Assembly: GCF_001517585.1 (NCBI RefSeq)
Contig: NZ_FBYC01000001.1
Location: forward strand, 124,001 to 188,000
From: Roseibaca calidilacus
GTDB taxonomy: Bacteria; Pseudomonadota; Alphaproteobacteria; Rhodobacterales; Rhodobacteraceae
DNA length: 64,000 bases
Reading direction: 5' to 3'
Part shown: one piece after another, positions 26,163-34,050 of the stretch
Position numbering within the stretch: the first letter of the stretch is position 1
Layout: every line of letters begins with the position of its first letter
Made by a program: the position numbers and the translations under genes
The notes under the pieces: model-generated
Database searches by the model: none
What the model was told of the DNA's origin: nothing
Seen by the model: the letters and a program-made list of their open reading frames with translations, nothing else

Positions 26163-27182
26163 GGCGGGGTCACCTTCATTGTCAGTTGCAAGACACGCCA
26201 GAGTTAGGCGCACGTCATCGCTACGGGGGCCGCGCGACAGCATTGTAACAGCGTCCGGGCGCAATTCCGGAACCACCCCTTCCGCGATTGGAACCCCGAG
26301 TATGCGCGCCTTCACGACAGCAGCGATGGTATCGGCCGCGCGGCGCAGGCCCAGATTCATCGCATGGCGCGGTGGTGAAAGCAGTGTGACCGCCACAGCC
26401 TCGCCCCGCCATTGCGGCAAGACACGCGTCAAACGCCCCTCGGCCAGCGCTGCGCGCGCCGCAGCTTCCGGAATGAGTAGCACGCCCGCTTGCGCCTCGG
26501 CGAGCGCCAGCAAGGCGACGACATCTGTGCTGGTGACCCGCGGACGCGAATTAAGAATGAAATCGGTCCGCTCTTCTGTGTGCAATGTCCAGTCGGTCAG
26601 TCCCGCTTCGGACCCGAAAGCCAGAAAACCCTGCGCAAGTATTTCATCAGGGTCTGAAAGTTGCGTACCCGGAGAGGCCACAAGAATTAGTGGCGTTCGA
26701 CAGACGCGCCGCTGAATTAGCGCACTGTCGCGCAACGCCCCGCTATGGGCGCGAAGGTACAGGTCTGGCCCATCGCCCGACGCCTCTGGCAGTCGTTCGG
26801 TGATCTCAAGATGCACGGCAAGTCCGGGATGGGCGCGAATCAGCAGGGCTATGGCTTCAGCAGCATCCGGGGCGAGCATGGGTGAGACGGAAACCACGAC
26901 CTGTCCTGTTACTTGCCGATGTGCAGACAGCAGTTGCTCTTCGGCCTGCCGCGCGGCCTCGACCACCCGGCGGGCGAGGGCATAGGTCAACTCGCCTGCA
27001 GCCGTCAACGCAAAGACATCGCCTGATCGATGCACAAGACGGGACTTGAGTTGTTCCTCAAGACCCGAAAGACGCCGACTAATGGTCGACTTTGGCAGCC
27101 CAAGCGCGCGTGCTGCGCGCAAGATACCGCGGTTTTCGACAATTTCGAAAAACAGCCTCAGATCATTCAGATTGAGTGACAT
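25146..27182 (-). CDS. LysR-type regulator in one open frame with an ABC substrate-binding protein
   Basis: A single 678-codon frame with two recognisable proteins. Residues 1 to about 300 are a LysR regulator: winged HTH LNDLRLFFEIVENRGILRAARALGLPKSTISRRLSGLEEQL and a co-inducer domain starting VTGQVVVSVSPMLAPDAAE. A linker of about 40 residues without a stop codon leads to Met341, which begins a normal Sec signal peptide and a periplasmic binding protein (listed separately). LysR proteins usually end near residue 300. Either the stop codon of lysR was lost, or this is a true fusion, or the downstream gene is simply started internally at 26162. A covalent cytoplasmic regulator–periplasmic receptor would be topologically odd. 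A sequencing indel is unlikely, because both halves are in the same frame with full domains. Confidence 0.8.
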   Translation of the reverse strand: MSLNLNDLRLFFEIVENRGILRAARALGLPKSTISRRLSGLEEQLKSRLVHRSGDVFALTAAGELTYALARRVVEAARQAEEQLLSAHRQVTGQVVVSVSPMLAPDAAEAIALLIRAHPGLAVHLEITERLPEASGDGPDLYLRAHSGALRDSALIQRRVCRTPLILVASPGTQLSDPDEILAQGFLAFGSEAGLTDWTLHTEERTDFILNSRPRVTSTDVVALLALAEAQAGVLLIPEAAARAALAEGRLTRVLPQWRGEAVAVTLLSPPRHAMNLGLRRAADTIAAVVKARILGVPIAEGVVPELRPDAVTMLSRGPRSDDVRLTLACLATDNEGDPAMTPIQKLIGSAALGAAASLASPTLAQDATGPLVLYTNDFEGVITERFESDTGREIDVVQMSGGELLARIAAESANPQWDALIFNGSYTFELLDRQGQLMRDVVPANLDNLNEIGRSYLAENGSWFPIGLAASCVMLYRTDLVETPPTQFADLADPRFEGMFGMADPAVAAPAYPCVAAFFEMMGEDAAKEMFTSFFDNGMRVFRTNGPTGRALASGEISLALITSQVAYTVLADGEVPVNVVWPETGAPGVVRGAAISAATARPEAAQAFVEWLLEPATQSYLAASVPTDGKFEPTVTGAEPRADGPPAGSRFVVASDAFAVEHEAAIKTWFADQALN

Positions 27183-27818
27183 TGCAAAGCTCCAGCTTCC
27201 GGAGACGCTGACATATTTTTGTTACAGCAGTTTGACGCGCTCTGGCTTTCATTCCCCAGTTTGGTGGCGCGTGTTTCAAGAACTTTGCGCAGCCTTGTCG
27301 AGAGCCGAAGAAAGTCACTCACAACACGTCTGGAGAGCAAGCGTTTCTGAGCTGTGCGCAACCCGTAGATAATGGGATAGCGCTGGAGTACCAAGCTTAG
27401 GTGCAGCTTTGGCGATAGTGTACAAATGCAATTCCGCACGACCACAGTCGGCTTTCTGAGCGGGGCGCGAATGACCGCAATCGCCGATTGCCGTGGATGC
27501 GAGGCCGCGACCTCACCGTCTGCTCCCCGCCCGTTGCGACCTCGGGCCAGTAGGCTGACCCCGCTCTGGAATTCCCTCCGCCCCGCACGACTACGCCGCC
27601 TTCGAGTGTCTCTGATCGCACCGAGAGCAGATGAACCCGCCTCAACTGCGGCGTAGTTCGCTTTCGACAACATGCTGAAAATGCGATACTTTTTGAATGC
27701 GTCTCAATTTGGGTGAAGGGCGGGTGGAAAGAGACGCGGGACGTTCAGAGACCGTTTCCGAGCCAAAGGCCAGTCTCCAAAAGTCGGATGGCGCGGCTAA
27801 ACCCTTTTGAAACAAAAG
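27183..27818. other. Unassigned 636-bp stretch between LysR-type gene and tRNA-Ser
   Basis: No supported gene. A 10-bp inverted repeat ACTACGCCGC/GCGGCGTAGT (27590-27599 and 27648-27657) is separated by 48 bp. An Arg-rich minus-strand frame (27167-27673) spans it but has low-complexity composition and no RBS, and overlaps the LysR start. The stretch looks like decayed mobile or duplicated DNA; it also holds the promoter region of the LysR–ABC operon. Confidence 0.3.
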
Positions 27819-27840
27819 AAAAAAGGCCCCGCCAGGGACC
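27819..27840 (-). terminator. Terminator of tRNA-Ser(GGA)
   Basis: On the minus strand GGTCCC, loop TGGC and GGGGCC form a 6-bp stem (one T-G pair) followed by six T. It begins 25 nt after the tRNA CCA end. Confidence 0.8.
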
Positions 27841-27865
27841 TCATCTCGGGTTTGCGATGTGCAAG

Positions 27866-27955
27866 TGGCGGACAGTGAGGGATTCGAACCCTCGAGACGG
27901 TTCCCCGCCTACACACTTTCCAGGCGTGCGCCTTCGACCACTCGGCCAACTGTCC
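27866..27955 (-). tRNA. tRNA-Ser (anticodon GGA)
   Basis: On the minus strand a 7-bp acceptor stem GGACAGT/ACTGTCC closes a class II tRNA with a long variable arm. The anticodon loop CTGGAAA gives GGA, reading UCC/UCU. The T-arm GGTTCGAATCC is normal, and CCA is encoded at 27868-27866. Length 90 nt. Confidence 0.96.
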
Positions 27956-28006
27956 AGCCCGCGCGTCTTAGCGCGGTGCCGATGGCGGTGCAAGACCAGT
28001 TTTGGC

Positions 28007-28837
28007 CTAGGGCAGCGCGGCGTGGCGGTTCACGTCTTTGTAGAGCAGGTAGCGGAACGGGTCCGGGCCGCCCGCGTAGCAGGCTTGTGGGCAGAAGGCG
28101 CGCAACCACATGAAATCGCCGGCTTCCACCTCAACCCATTTTTGATTCAGATGATACACGCCCTTGCCTTGCAGCACATAAAGCCCGTGTTCCATGACAT
28201 GGGTTTCGTCGAACGGAATGACCGCGCCCGGCATGAGCGTGACGATGGTCACATGCATATCGTGGCGCAGGTCGGTCGGGTCCATGAAGCGGGTGGTGGC
28301 CCAGCCGCCATTGGTGCCCGGCATCTCTGTGGGCGCGATGTCTTGCTCTTGCGCGAAAAACGCGTCGGGGGCGGGCAGGCCATCGACCGCGATGTAGCGT
28401 TTACGGACCCAGTGAAAGACGGCGCCGTCGGGCGCGTTGACCAACCATGTGGCCCCGGCGGGAAGATAGCCAAACCCGCCAGAGGTCAGGCTGTGGGTTT
28501 TTCCGCCCAGCGCGATCTCGACAGTGCCCTCAACAACGAAAATCGCGCCTTCGGCGTTCGGGTCCGTTTCTGGCCGATTGCTGCCGCCGCCGGGCGAAAT
28601 TTCGACGATGTATTGCGAAAATGTCTCTGCAAAGCCGCTGAGTGGGCGCGCCAGCACCCAGAAGCGCGTCTTGTCCCAAAATGGCAGGGCACTGGTTACG
28701 ATATCCGACAGCACCCCGCGCGGGATGACCGCGAAGGCTTCGGTGAACATGGCGCGGTCGGTGACAAGTTGCGATTGCGGGGGCAGGCCGCCCTTGGGCA
28801 CGAAATAGCGGCGGGCGGGGGCATTGGGCTGGGTCAT
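28007..28837 (-). CDS. allE: (S)-ureidoglycine aminohydrolase (bicupin)
   Basis: Releases ammonia from (S)-ureidoglycine to give ureidoglycolate in purine/allantoin degradation, a Mn-dependent bicupin. The 276-residue protein has two cupin halves: an N-terminal one around FVVEGTVEIALGGKTHSLTSGGFGYLPAG and a metal-binding C-terminal one around DMHVTIVTLMPGAVIPFDETHVMEHGLYVLQGKGVYHLNQKWVEVEAGDFMW, with the Glu/His ligands visible in ETHVMEHG. FFAQEQDI-like and FRYLLYKDVNRH endings match the family. GAAGG lies about 8 nt before the ATG at 28837. No other allantoin genes are adjacent in the window, so the pathway must be completed elsewhere. Confidence 0.9.
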   Translation of the reverse strand: MTQPNAPARRYFVPKGGLPPQSQLVTDRAMFTEAFAVIPRGVLSDIVTSALPFWDKTRFWVLARPLSGFAETFSQYIVEISPGGGSNRPETDPNAEGAIFVVEGTVEIALGGKTHSLTSGGFGYLPAGATWLVNAPDGAVFHWVRKRYIAVDGLPAPDAFFAQEQDIAPTEMPGTNGGWATTRFMDPTDLRHDMHVTIVTLMPGAVIPFDETHVMEHGLYVLQGKGVYHLNQKWVEVEAGDFMWLRAFCPQACYAGGPDPFRYLLYKDVNRHAALP

Positions 28838-28934
28838 CGGCGGGCCTTCGATCTGCGTTTTGCCCACCCTAGCTGTGTAGCATCCTGCCGACTAGCGCGG
28901 AAAGCCGACAGGTGCTTTTGCTATTTCCGGGCAA

Positions 28935-30059
28935 TCAGCTTGCGGGGCGCAGGCGGATCAATTTGCCATCATCCCCATCGGTCAGAACATAGATAAAACC
29001 ATCCTCTGGTCCGACGGCCACATCGCGGATGCGCCAGTTCCGGTCCTCTAGCAAGCGGGCAACGGGGGTGATCTGGCCATCCTCTTCGTCGAACAGCGCA
29101 AGGTAGCGATGCAGCAGATTGCCGATCAGCAAATGCCCTTGCCATTCTGGAAAGGCGGCACCGTCATAAAACGCCATGCCAGAGGGCGGGTTGTGGTTGT
29201 CGCGCCCCGCAGGCCAATGGAACACCGGGGCGACAAAGCCGTCGCCGGGCTGGTGGGGCGGGGCGAATTCGTCGCCGCCGCGGTAGGTTACGCCGTGCGA
29301 GGCCAAGGGCCAGCCATAATTGCCGCCGCGTTCGATGATATTCACTTCGTCGCCGCCGGCCTCTCCATGTTCGGCAACCCAAAGCGCGCCGGTATCTGGG
29401 TGCACGGCCATGCCCTGAATGTTGCGGTGGCCATAGGACCAAATCGCGCCTGCCGCGCCTTGCTGCGCGACGAAAGGGTTGTCGGCGGGGATCTCGCCGT
29501 CCAGCGTCAGGCGGATGACAGATCCGTTTTCGCTGCTCAGGTCTTGGGCGATGTGGTCGGGCCCGAAATTCTTGAAGCCCCGGTCGCCAAAGCCTGCGAA
29601 AACATGGTCATCGGCAAAGGCAATGCGCGAGCCGAAATGCGCGCCGCTGTCAATGCCGGGGTGGACCGCGTGCAGCACGTCCAGATCGCGCAGGGCCATG
29701 CCGTCCAGCCGCGCGCGGCCCAGATGCGTGGTGGTGCCACCTTCTACCGCGCCGGTCCATGTCATATACAGCCAGCCGCTCTCGGCGAAATCGGGCGCGG
29801 GGGCAATGTCCAGAAGCCCGCCTTGACCGTTGACCGCAACATCTGGCGCGCCCGACAATTTAACCAAGCCATCGGGGTGCCACAGCATCACATCGCCGCC
29901 GCGCAGGGTTAGCGCAATACGGTCGGTGCCGGGCAGAAAGGCCAGCGCCCAAGGGCGGTCAAGGTTGTCTTGCAAGACCTCGACAGTGTAGTCCTGCGCG
30001 AATGCAGGGCTGACAAATACAAGGCCAGCGGCGAAGAGCGGGGCAAGATGGCGGGTCAT
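28935..30059 (-). CDS. PQQ-dependent sugar (aldose) dehydrogenase, periplasmic
   Basis: A 374-residue secreted six-bladed beta-propeller of the soluble aldose/glucose dehydrogenase (YliI/GSDH) family. Signal peptide MTRHLAPLFAAGLVFVSPAFA ends in AFA. Family segments: LDRPWALAFLPG, GQGGLLDIAPAPDF, HFGSRIAFADDHVFAGFGDRG, SYGHRNIQGMAVHPDTGALWVAEHGEAGGDEVNII and GNYGWPLASHGVTY. The RNIQG and EHGxxGGDE segments hold PQQ and Ca2+ contacts in relatives. AAGGAGA lies 5 nt upstream of 30059. It oxidises an aldose in the periplasm if PQQ is available; no pqq genes occur in this window. Confidence 0.9.
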   Translation of the reverse strand: MTRHLAPLFAAGLVFVSPAFAQDYTVEVLQDNLDRPWALAFLPGTDRIALTLRGGDVMLWHPDGLVKLSGAPDVAVNGQGGLLDIAPAPDFAESGWLYMTWTGAVEGGTTTHLGRARLDGMALRDLDVLHAVHPGIDSGAHFGSRIAFADDHVFAGFGDRGFKNFGPDHIAQDLSSENGSVIRLTLDGEIPADNPFVAQQGAAGAIWSYGHRNIQGMAVHPDTGALWVAEHGEAGGDEVNIIERGGNYGWPLASHGVTYRGGDEFAPPHQPGDGFVAPVFHWPAGRDNHNPPSGMAFYDGAAFPEWQGHLLIGNLLHRYLALFDEEDGQITPVARLLEDRNWRIRDVAVGPEDGFIYVLTDGDDGKLIRLRPAS

Positions 30060-30139
30060 GACGTCTCCTTCTTTGGGACAAGACAAAAGCCGGAACTGGT
30101 GAATTTCAACTCACGATCGCGCGGGATGCCCTGTTTTGC

Positions 30140-30168
30140 TTGACTCTGGTCGCGCAGGGGCCTATCCG
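30140..30168 (+). promoter_or_regulatory. Candidate sigma-70 promoter for ffh
   Basis: TTGACT (30140-30145), 17 nt, TATCCG (30163-30168). It lies about 125 nt before the ffh start and would leave a leader of about 120 nt. Confidence 0.5.
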
Positions 30169-30295
30169 CCACGCAATACCCGGAAGCACCAGCCTTCCGG
30201 TCCTTTGGTGTTGCCAAGGATCGCCATCCACCAGCGCGTTGCGCCCGTGGGTGCAAAACCGGTTTGAATGGCCCTTATGGGCGGGAGTGATGCGC

Positions 30296-31765
30296 ATGTT
30301 CGAGAACCTGTCAGACCGGCTGTCCGGCGTCTTTGACCGGCTGACGAAACAGGGTGCGCTGTCTGAAGAAGATGTCCGCGCGGCTTTGCGCGAAGTTCGG
30401 GTCGCGCTTCTGGAAGCAGATGTGTCGCTGCCTGTAACGCGCGACTTCATCAAGCGGGTGCAGAAAAAGGCGACGGGCGCGTCGGTCACTAAGTCGATCA
30501 CGCCGGGCCAGCAGGTTGTCAAGATCGTGCATGACGAGTTGATCGCCATGCTGGAAGGCGACGAGGCCGCCGAGGCGCTGAAAATCGACAACCCGCCCGC
30601 GCCGGTTTTGATGGTGGGTTTGCAGGGGTCGGGGAAAACCACGACCACCGCCAAACTGGCCCGCCGCCTGAAAGACCGCGAAGGCAAGCGCGTGCTGATG
30701 GCGTCCTTGGACACCAACCGCCCCGCCGCAATGGAACAATTGGCAATCCTTGGCACCCAGATCGGGGTCGACACGCTGCCCATTGTCAAAGGCCAGTCGG
30801 CGGTTGATATTGCCAAGCGCGCCAAGCAACAGGCCACTTTGGGCGGCTATGACGTGTATCTGCTGGATACCGCGGGCCGCTTGCATATTGACGATGTGCT
30901 GATGGACGAAGTGCTGGCCGTGCGCAACGCCGTCACCCCACGCGAAACGCTGCTGGTGGTCGATGGTCTGACCGGCCAAGACGCCGTCAACGTGGCCGCC
31001 GAATTCGACGGCAAGGTCGGCGTGTCGGGCGTGGTCCTGACCCGGATGGATGGCGACGGGCGCGGCGGCGCGGCCCTGTCCATGCGCGCCGTCACGGGCA
31101 AGCCCATCCGCTTCGTGGGTCTGGGCGAGAAAACCGACGCGCTCGAGGTGTTCGATCCAAAGCGTGTTGCGGGCCGCATTCTGGGCATGGGCGACATTGT
31201 CGCGCTTGTGGAAAAGGCGCAGGAAGTGCTGGAGGTCGAACAGGCCGAGCGCATGATGAAGCGCTTCCAGAAAGGTCTGTTCAACATGAACGACCTGAAG
31301 ATGCAGCTTGACCAGATGTTGAAAATGGGCGGCATGCAGGGCGTGATGGGCGTGATGCCGGGCATGGGCAAGATGCAGAAACAGGTCGAAGCCGCCGGTT
31401 TTGACGACAGCATGCTGCGCCAACAAATTGCGCTTATCAATTCGATGACCAAGAAGGAACGCGCCAACCCCGCGATCCTGCAAGCCAGCCGCAAAAAGCG
31501 CATTGCCAAGGGCGCCGGGCTGGAAGTGTCGGACCTGAACAAGCTGCTGAAACAACACCGCCAGATGGCCGATATGATGAAGACCATGGGCAAGAAAGGC
31601 ATGCTGAAGCAGGCCATGTCCGGCATGTTCGGCAAAGGCAAAGACGCGGCAGCCTTGCCCGACCCCGGCCAGCTTGACCCGAAACTGGTGCAGATGGCCG
31701 AACGCCAGATGATGGGTGGCGGCAGCCTGCCCGGTGGCCTGTCGGGCATGTTCAAGAAAAAATGA
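30296..31765 (+). CDS. ffh: Signal recognition particle GTPase Ffh (SRP54)
   Basis: Binds 4.5S RNA and signal peptides of nascent chains and docks with FtsY. The 489-residue protein has the N domain (MFENLSDRLSGVFDRLTKQGAL with ALLEADVSLPV), the G domain with Walker A GLQGSGKTTTTAKLA, G3 DTAGRLHID, G4-like LTRMDGDGRGGAALS, and a Met-rich M domain (MLKMGGMQGVMGVMPGMGKMQ, then SMTKKERANPAIL, the RNA-binding helix). ATG 30296 is chosen because GGGAG (30283-30287) is 8 nt away; an ATG two codons upstream sits too close. First gene of a run to trmD; it overlaps the GNAT gene by 4 bp. Confidence 0.97.
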   Translation: MFENLSDRLSGVFDRLTKQGALSEEDVRAALREVRVALLEADVSLPVTRDFIKRVQKKATGASVTKSITPGQQVVKIVHDELIAMLEGDEAAEALKIDNPPAPVLMVGLQGSGKTTTTAKLARRLKDREGKRVLMASLDTNRPAAMEQLAILGTQIGVDTLPIVKGQSAVDIAKRAKQQATLGGYDVYLLDTAGRLHIDDVLMDEVLAVRNAVTPRETLLVVDGLTGQDAVNVAAEFDGKVGVSGVVLTRMDGDGRGGAALSMRAVTGKPIRFVGLGEKTDALEVFDPKRVAGRILGMGDIVALVEKAQEVLEVEQAERMMKRFQKGLFNMNDLKMQLDQMLKMGGMQGVMGVMPGMGKMQKQVEAAGFDDSMLRQQIALINSMTKKERANPAILQASRKKRIAKGAGLEVSDLNKLLKQHRQMADMMKTMGKKGMLKQAMSGMFGKGKDAAALPDPGQLDPKLVQMAERQMMGGGSLPGGLSGMFKKK

Positions 31766-32292
31766 TGCCCGCGCTTGCCCATACCCCGGTGCTGGACACC
31801 CCGCGCCTTGTGCTGCGCGCTCCTCAAGCGGATGATCTGTCCGCCTTCGTGGCCTATGCGACCAGCGCGCGGACCCGGTTTGTGGGCGGGCCAAAGACTG
31901 TGGCGCAAGCGGTTGAGAAATTCGCAGGCATGATCGGGCAATGGGTGCTGCACGGATATGGGCGCTTTACGCTCACCCGGCGCGACACGGGCGCACCCAT
32001 CGGTCATGTCGGGCCGTTGATGCTGGCAGAGGCCGAGATGCCGGAATTCACTTGGTCGCTGTGGGGTGCAGATGCCGAGGGGCAAGGCTTTGCGCAAGAG
32101 GCCGCGCAGGCCGTAGCAGTCTGGGCCTTTGGTCCGCTGGGGCTGACACAGGCCAGCACTATTATCCATGCCGAGAATACGGCCTCGCATCGGATTGCCG
32201 CGCGTTTGGGCGGCGTCCAGCGCCCCGATTGGCCCGCGCATTTCGGCGCTGATTTCACAACCTATCACTTCACCAAGGAAGCCGCCCTATGA
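31762..32292 (+). CDS. GNAT family N-acetyltransferase (RimJ/RimL-like)
   Basis: A 176-residue acetyltransferase of the Acetyltransf_3 type. The N-terminal TPRLVLRAPQADDLSAFVAY strand-helix is typical; the acetyl-CoA site is present but altered (WGADAEGQGFAQEAAQAV in place of Q/RxxGxG/A), and a later TQASTIIHAENTASHRIAARLGG helix matches. It may act on a protein N-terminus or a small amine; the substrate is unknown. It is coupled by ATGA overlaps to ffh upstream and chorismate mutase downstream. Confidence 0.88.
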   Translation: MMPALAHTPVLDTPRLVLRAPQADDLSAFVAYATSARTRFVGGPKTVAQAVEKFAGMIGQWVLHGYGRFTLTRRDTGAPIGHVGPLMLAEAEMPEFTWSLWGADAEGQGFAQEAAQAVAVWAFGPLGLTQASTIIHAENTASHRIAARLGGVQRPDWPAHFGADFTTYHFTKEAAL

Positions 32293-32585
32293 GTGATGAA
32301 AGCGCCCGTGCCGCCGAGATTCTGGCCGACCACCGCGACAGCATTGACCGGCTGGATGCGATCCTCGTCTATACCTTGGGCGAGCGGTTCAAGCACACGC
32401 AGGCCGTGGGCCGGCTGAAAGCAAAACACGATCTTCCCCCGTCCGACCCCGCGCGCGAAGAGCGCCAGATCGAACGGCTGGAATGGTTGGCGAAAGAAGC
32501 CGACCTCGACCCGGAATTCGCCAAGAAATTCCTGAACTTCGTGATTTCGGAAGTCATCCGTCACCACGAAAATTTACAACGCTAA
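32289..32585 (+). CDS. Chorismate mutase, AroQ class
   Basis: A 98-residue all-helical chorismate mutase that makes prephenate for Phe/Tyr synthesis. The first helix HRDSIDRLDAILVYTLGERFKHTQAVGRLKAKHDLPPSDPAREERQIERL carries the AroQ pattern (R-x-x-I-D-x-I/L-D, then R-x-x-x-V-G-x-x-K). The C-terminal helix FAKKFLNFVISEVIRHHENLQ completes the fold. The ATG overlaps the acetyltransferase stop. This position, between ffh and rpsP, is a familiar Rhodobacteraceae order and carries no obvious functional link. Confidence 0.92.
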   Translation: MSDESARAAEILADHRDSIDRLDAILVYTLGERFKHTQAVGRLKAKHDLPPSDPAREERQIERLEWLAKEADLDPEFAKKFLNFVISEVIRHHENLQR

Positions 32586-32633
32586 ACCGGCGGGCCACCT
32601 GCCCGCCCCGCCAGTCTTGAAGGAGAAACTGAC

Positions 32634-32993
32634 ATGGCAACGAAGATCCGTCTGGCCCGTGGTGGGTCCAAGAAACGCCCTCATTACGCGATTGTCGCGT
32701 CCGACTCGCGCATGCCGCGCGATGGCCGCTTTCTGGAAAAGCTGGGCACCTATAACCCGCTTCTGCCCAAGGACAGCGAAGACCGCGTGAAAATGGACAT
32801 GGAGCGCGTGCAGCACTGGCTAAACCAAGGCGCCCAGCCGACCGACCGCATTGCGCGCTTCCTCGAAGCCGCTGGCCTGCGCGAAAAAGCGACCCGCGCC
32901 AACATGAAGAAAGCTCAGCCCGGCAAGAAGGCGCAGGAACGCGCCAAGGAAAAAGCTGCCAAGGCTGAAAGTGCCGGCGAAGCTGCCGAATAA
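32634..32993 (+). CDS. rpsP: 30S ribosomal protein S16
   Basis: A 119-residue ribosomal protein. The conserved start [47 protein letters not shown] is unmistakable. The C-terminal Lys/Ala-rich tail (about residues 90-119) is the extended form usual in alphaproteobacteria. AAGGAGAAACTGAC precedes the ATG. It is followed by a strong terminator, which separates it from rimM-trmD. Confidence 0.97.
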   Translation: MATKIRLARGGSKKRPHYAIVASDSRMPRDGRFLEKLGTYNPLLPKDSEDRVKMDMERVQHWLNQGAQPTDRIARFLEAAGLREKATRANMKKAQPGKKAQERAKEKAAKAESAGEAAE

Positions 32994-33004
32994 GAACGCG
33001 TTTT

Positions 33005-33039
33005 CTGGCCGGGCGGGTAATCTGCCCGGCCAGTATTTT
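33005..33039 (+). terminator. Intrinsic terminator after rpsP
   Basis: A perfect 10-bp stem CTGGCCGGGC/GCCCGGCCAG with a 9-nt loop, followed by TATTTT. Confidence 0.88.
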
Positions 33040-33513
33040 GGCAGTCCCGCGCGGGATCGCATCCGCTAGAAACTGAACTCTCAGGTGTTCAGCTTCACGA
33101 ATAGCGGTTCCCGAAGATGCCAGACCGTGGCTGTGATGTTCCGCCTGCTACTCACACGCGCAACCGGGCAAGAATAACGTCGGGCGATCCGGCTCTGCCC
33201 CAGCCACCCGCTCCAAAACTGCGGGCACATCTTTGGTCGTGGATCATTGGCGAACGCATTCTCCACGGGTTACGGGACCTGCCTTTGCATAGGTTGGCGC
33301 AGGCGCTGAGGCCCCGCGACAGGCGCGCCATGCCGTTGCAGCACAGCTGCACCCCCATGAAACATAAGAATGCTGTTGGCAGCCCGCTCGCTTATTTTGA
33401 TTAGGCTCAGGCCAACCGGATGGAAGAGATTTACACCGCTGTCCGGGCTTGACTTGCATTCCGGCGCGGAATTTGAACAAGGCAGGGTGCATGCAACGCG
33501 TGGGGCGACCAAT
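33040..33513. other. Unassigned 474-bp stretch between rpsP terminator and rimM
   Basis: No supported gene on either strand: overlapping short frames on both strands have no RBS or motifs. The right end carries a candidate promoter for rimM (listed separately). No 4.5S RNA signature was found here. Confidence 0.35.
33449..33477 (+). promoter_or_regulatory. Candidate promoter for rimM-trmD
   Basis: TTGACT (33449-33454), 17 nt, TTTGAA (33472-33477). The -10 is weak. The spacer contains the small palindrome ATTCCGGCGCGGAAT. It would give a 37-nt leader to rimM. Confidence 0.35.
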
Positions 33514-34050
33514 ATGACAAGGCCATCAGGATCACAACGCAACAAGCCGGACCGGGTCTGCGTGGGCGCGGTAGCCGGGGCCTATGGAGTGCGCGGCGAG
33601 GTGCGGTTGAAAAGCTTCTGCGCCGATCCCGAGGCCATCGGCAGCTATGGCCCGCTTTGGTCCGAGGACGGCGCGCGCAGCTTTGAGGTAACGCTGGGCG
33701 CACCGGTCGCGCAGGGTTTTGCCGCGCGGCTTGGCGGGGTGACGACCCGTGAACAGGCCGATGCGCTGCGCGGTATACGGCTATTCGTGGATCGTGACCG
33801 CCTGCCAAGCCTGCCGGATGACGAATTCTACCACGCCGATCTGATCGGGCTTGAGGTATTCGACACGGGCGGCGCTTCTCTGGGGCGGGTCAAGGCGGTG
33901 CTGAACCATGGCGCAAGCGATTTGTTGGAAGTGGTCAGCCCGGGCCAGAAAGGCGCGGTGCTGCTGCCATTCACCCGCGTTATCGTGCCAACGGTCGACT
34001 TGGCGGCGGGGCGGATTGTCGCTGACCCGCCCGAAGGATTACTGGAATGA
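33514..34050 (+). CDS. rimM: Ribosome maturation factor RimM
   Basis: A 178-residue 16S-processing factor that binds S19 during 30S assembly. The N-terminal RimM barrel starts [21 protein letters not shown], and the PRC-barrel domain includes [38 protein letters not shown] and [29 protein letters not shown]. The ATG at 33514 is preceded only by a weak purine run (GGGGCGACC); the frame is open upstream to 33370. Overlaps trmD by ATGA. Confidence 0.95.
   Translation: MTRPSGSQRNKPDRVCVGAVAGAYGVRGEVRLKSFCADPEAIGSYGPLWSEDGARSFEVTLGAPVAQGFAARLGGVTTREQADALRGIRLFVDRDRLPSLPDDEFYHADLIGLEVFDTGGASLGRVKAVLNHGASDLLEVVSPGQKGAVLLPFTRVIVPTVDLAAGRIVADPPEGLLE

Noticed and set aside
27167-27673. A 168-codon minus-strand frame
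   Set aside because: It overlaps the lysR start, has no RBS, and its Arg/Ser-rich composition shows no domain.
30311-31894. A 527-codon minus-strand frame
   Set aside because: It is antisense to ffh and the start of the GNAT gene, and carries no recognisable domain.
32994-33513. 4.5S (SRP) RNA gene in the rpsP–rimM gap
   Set aside because: The GGNAGG/AGCA tip-loop signature of SRP RNA was not found on either strand.
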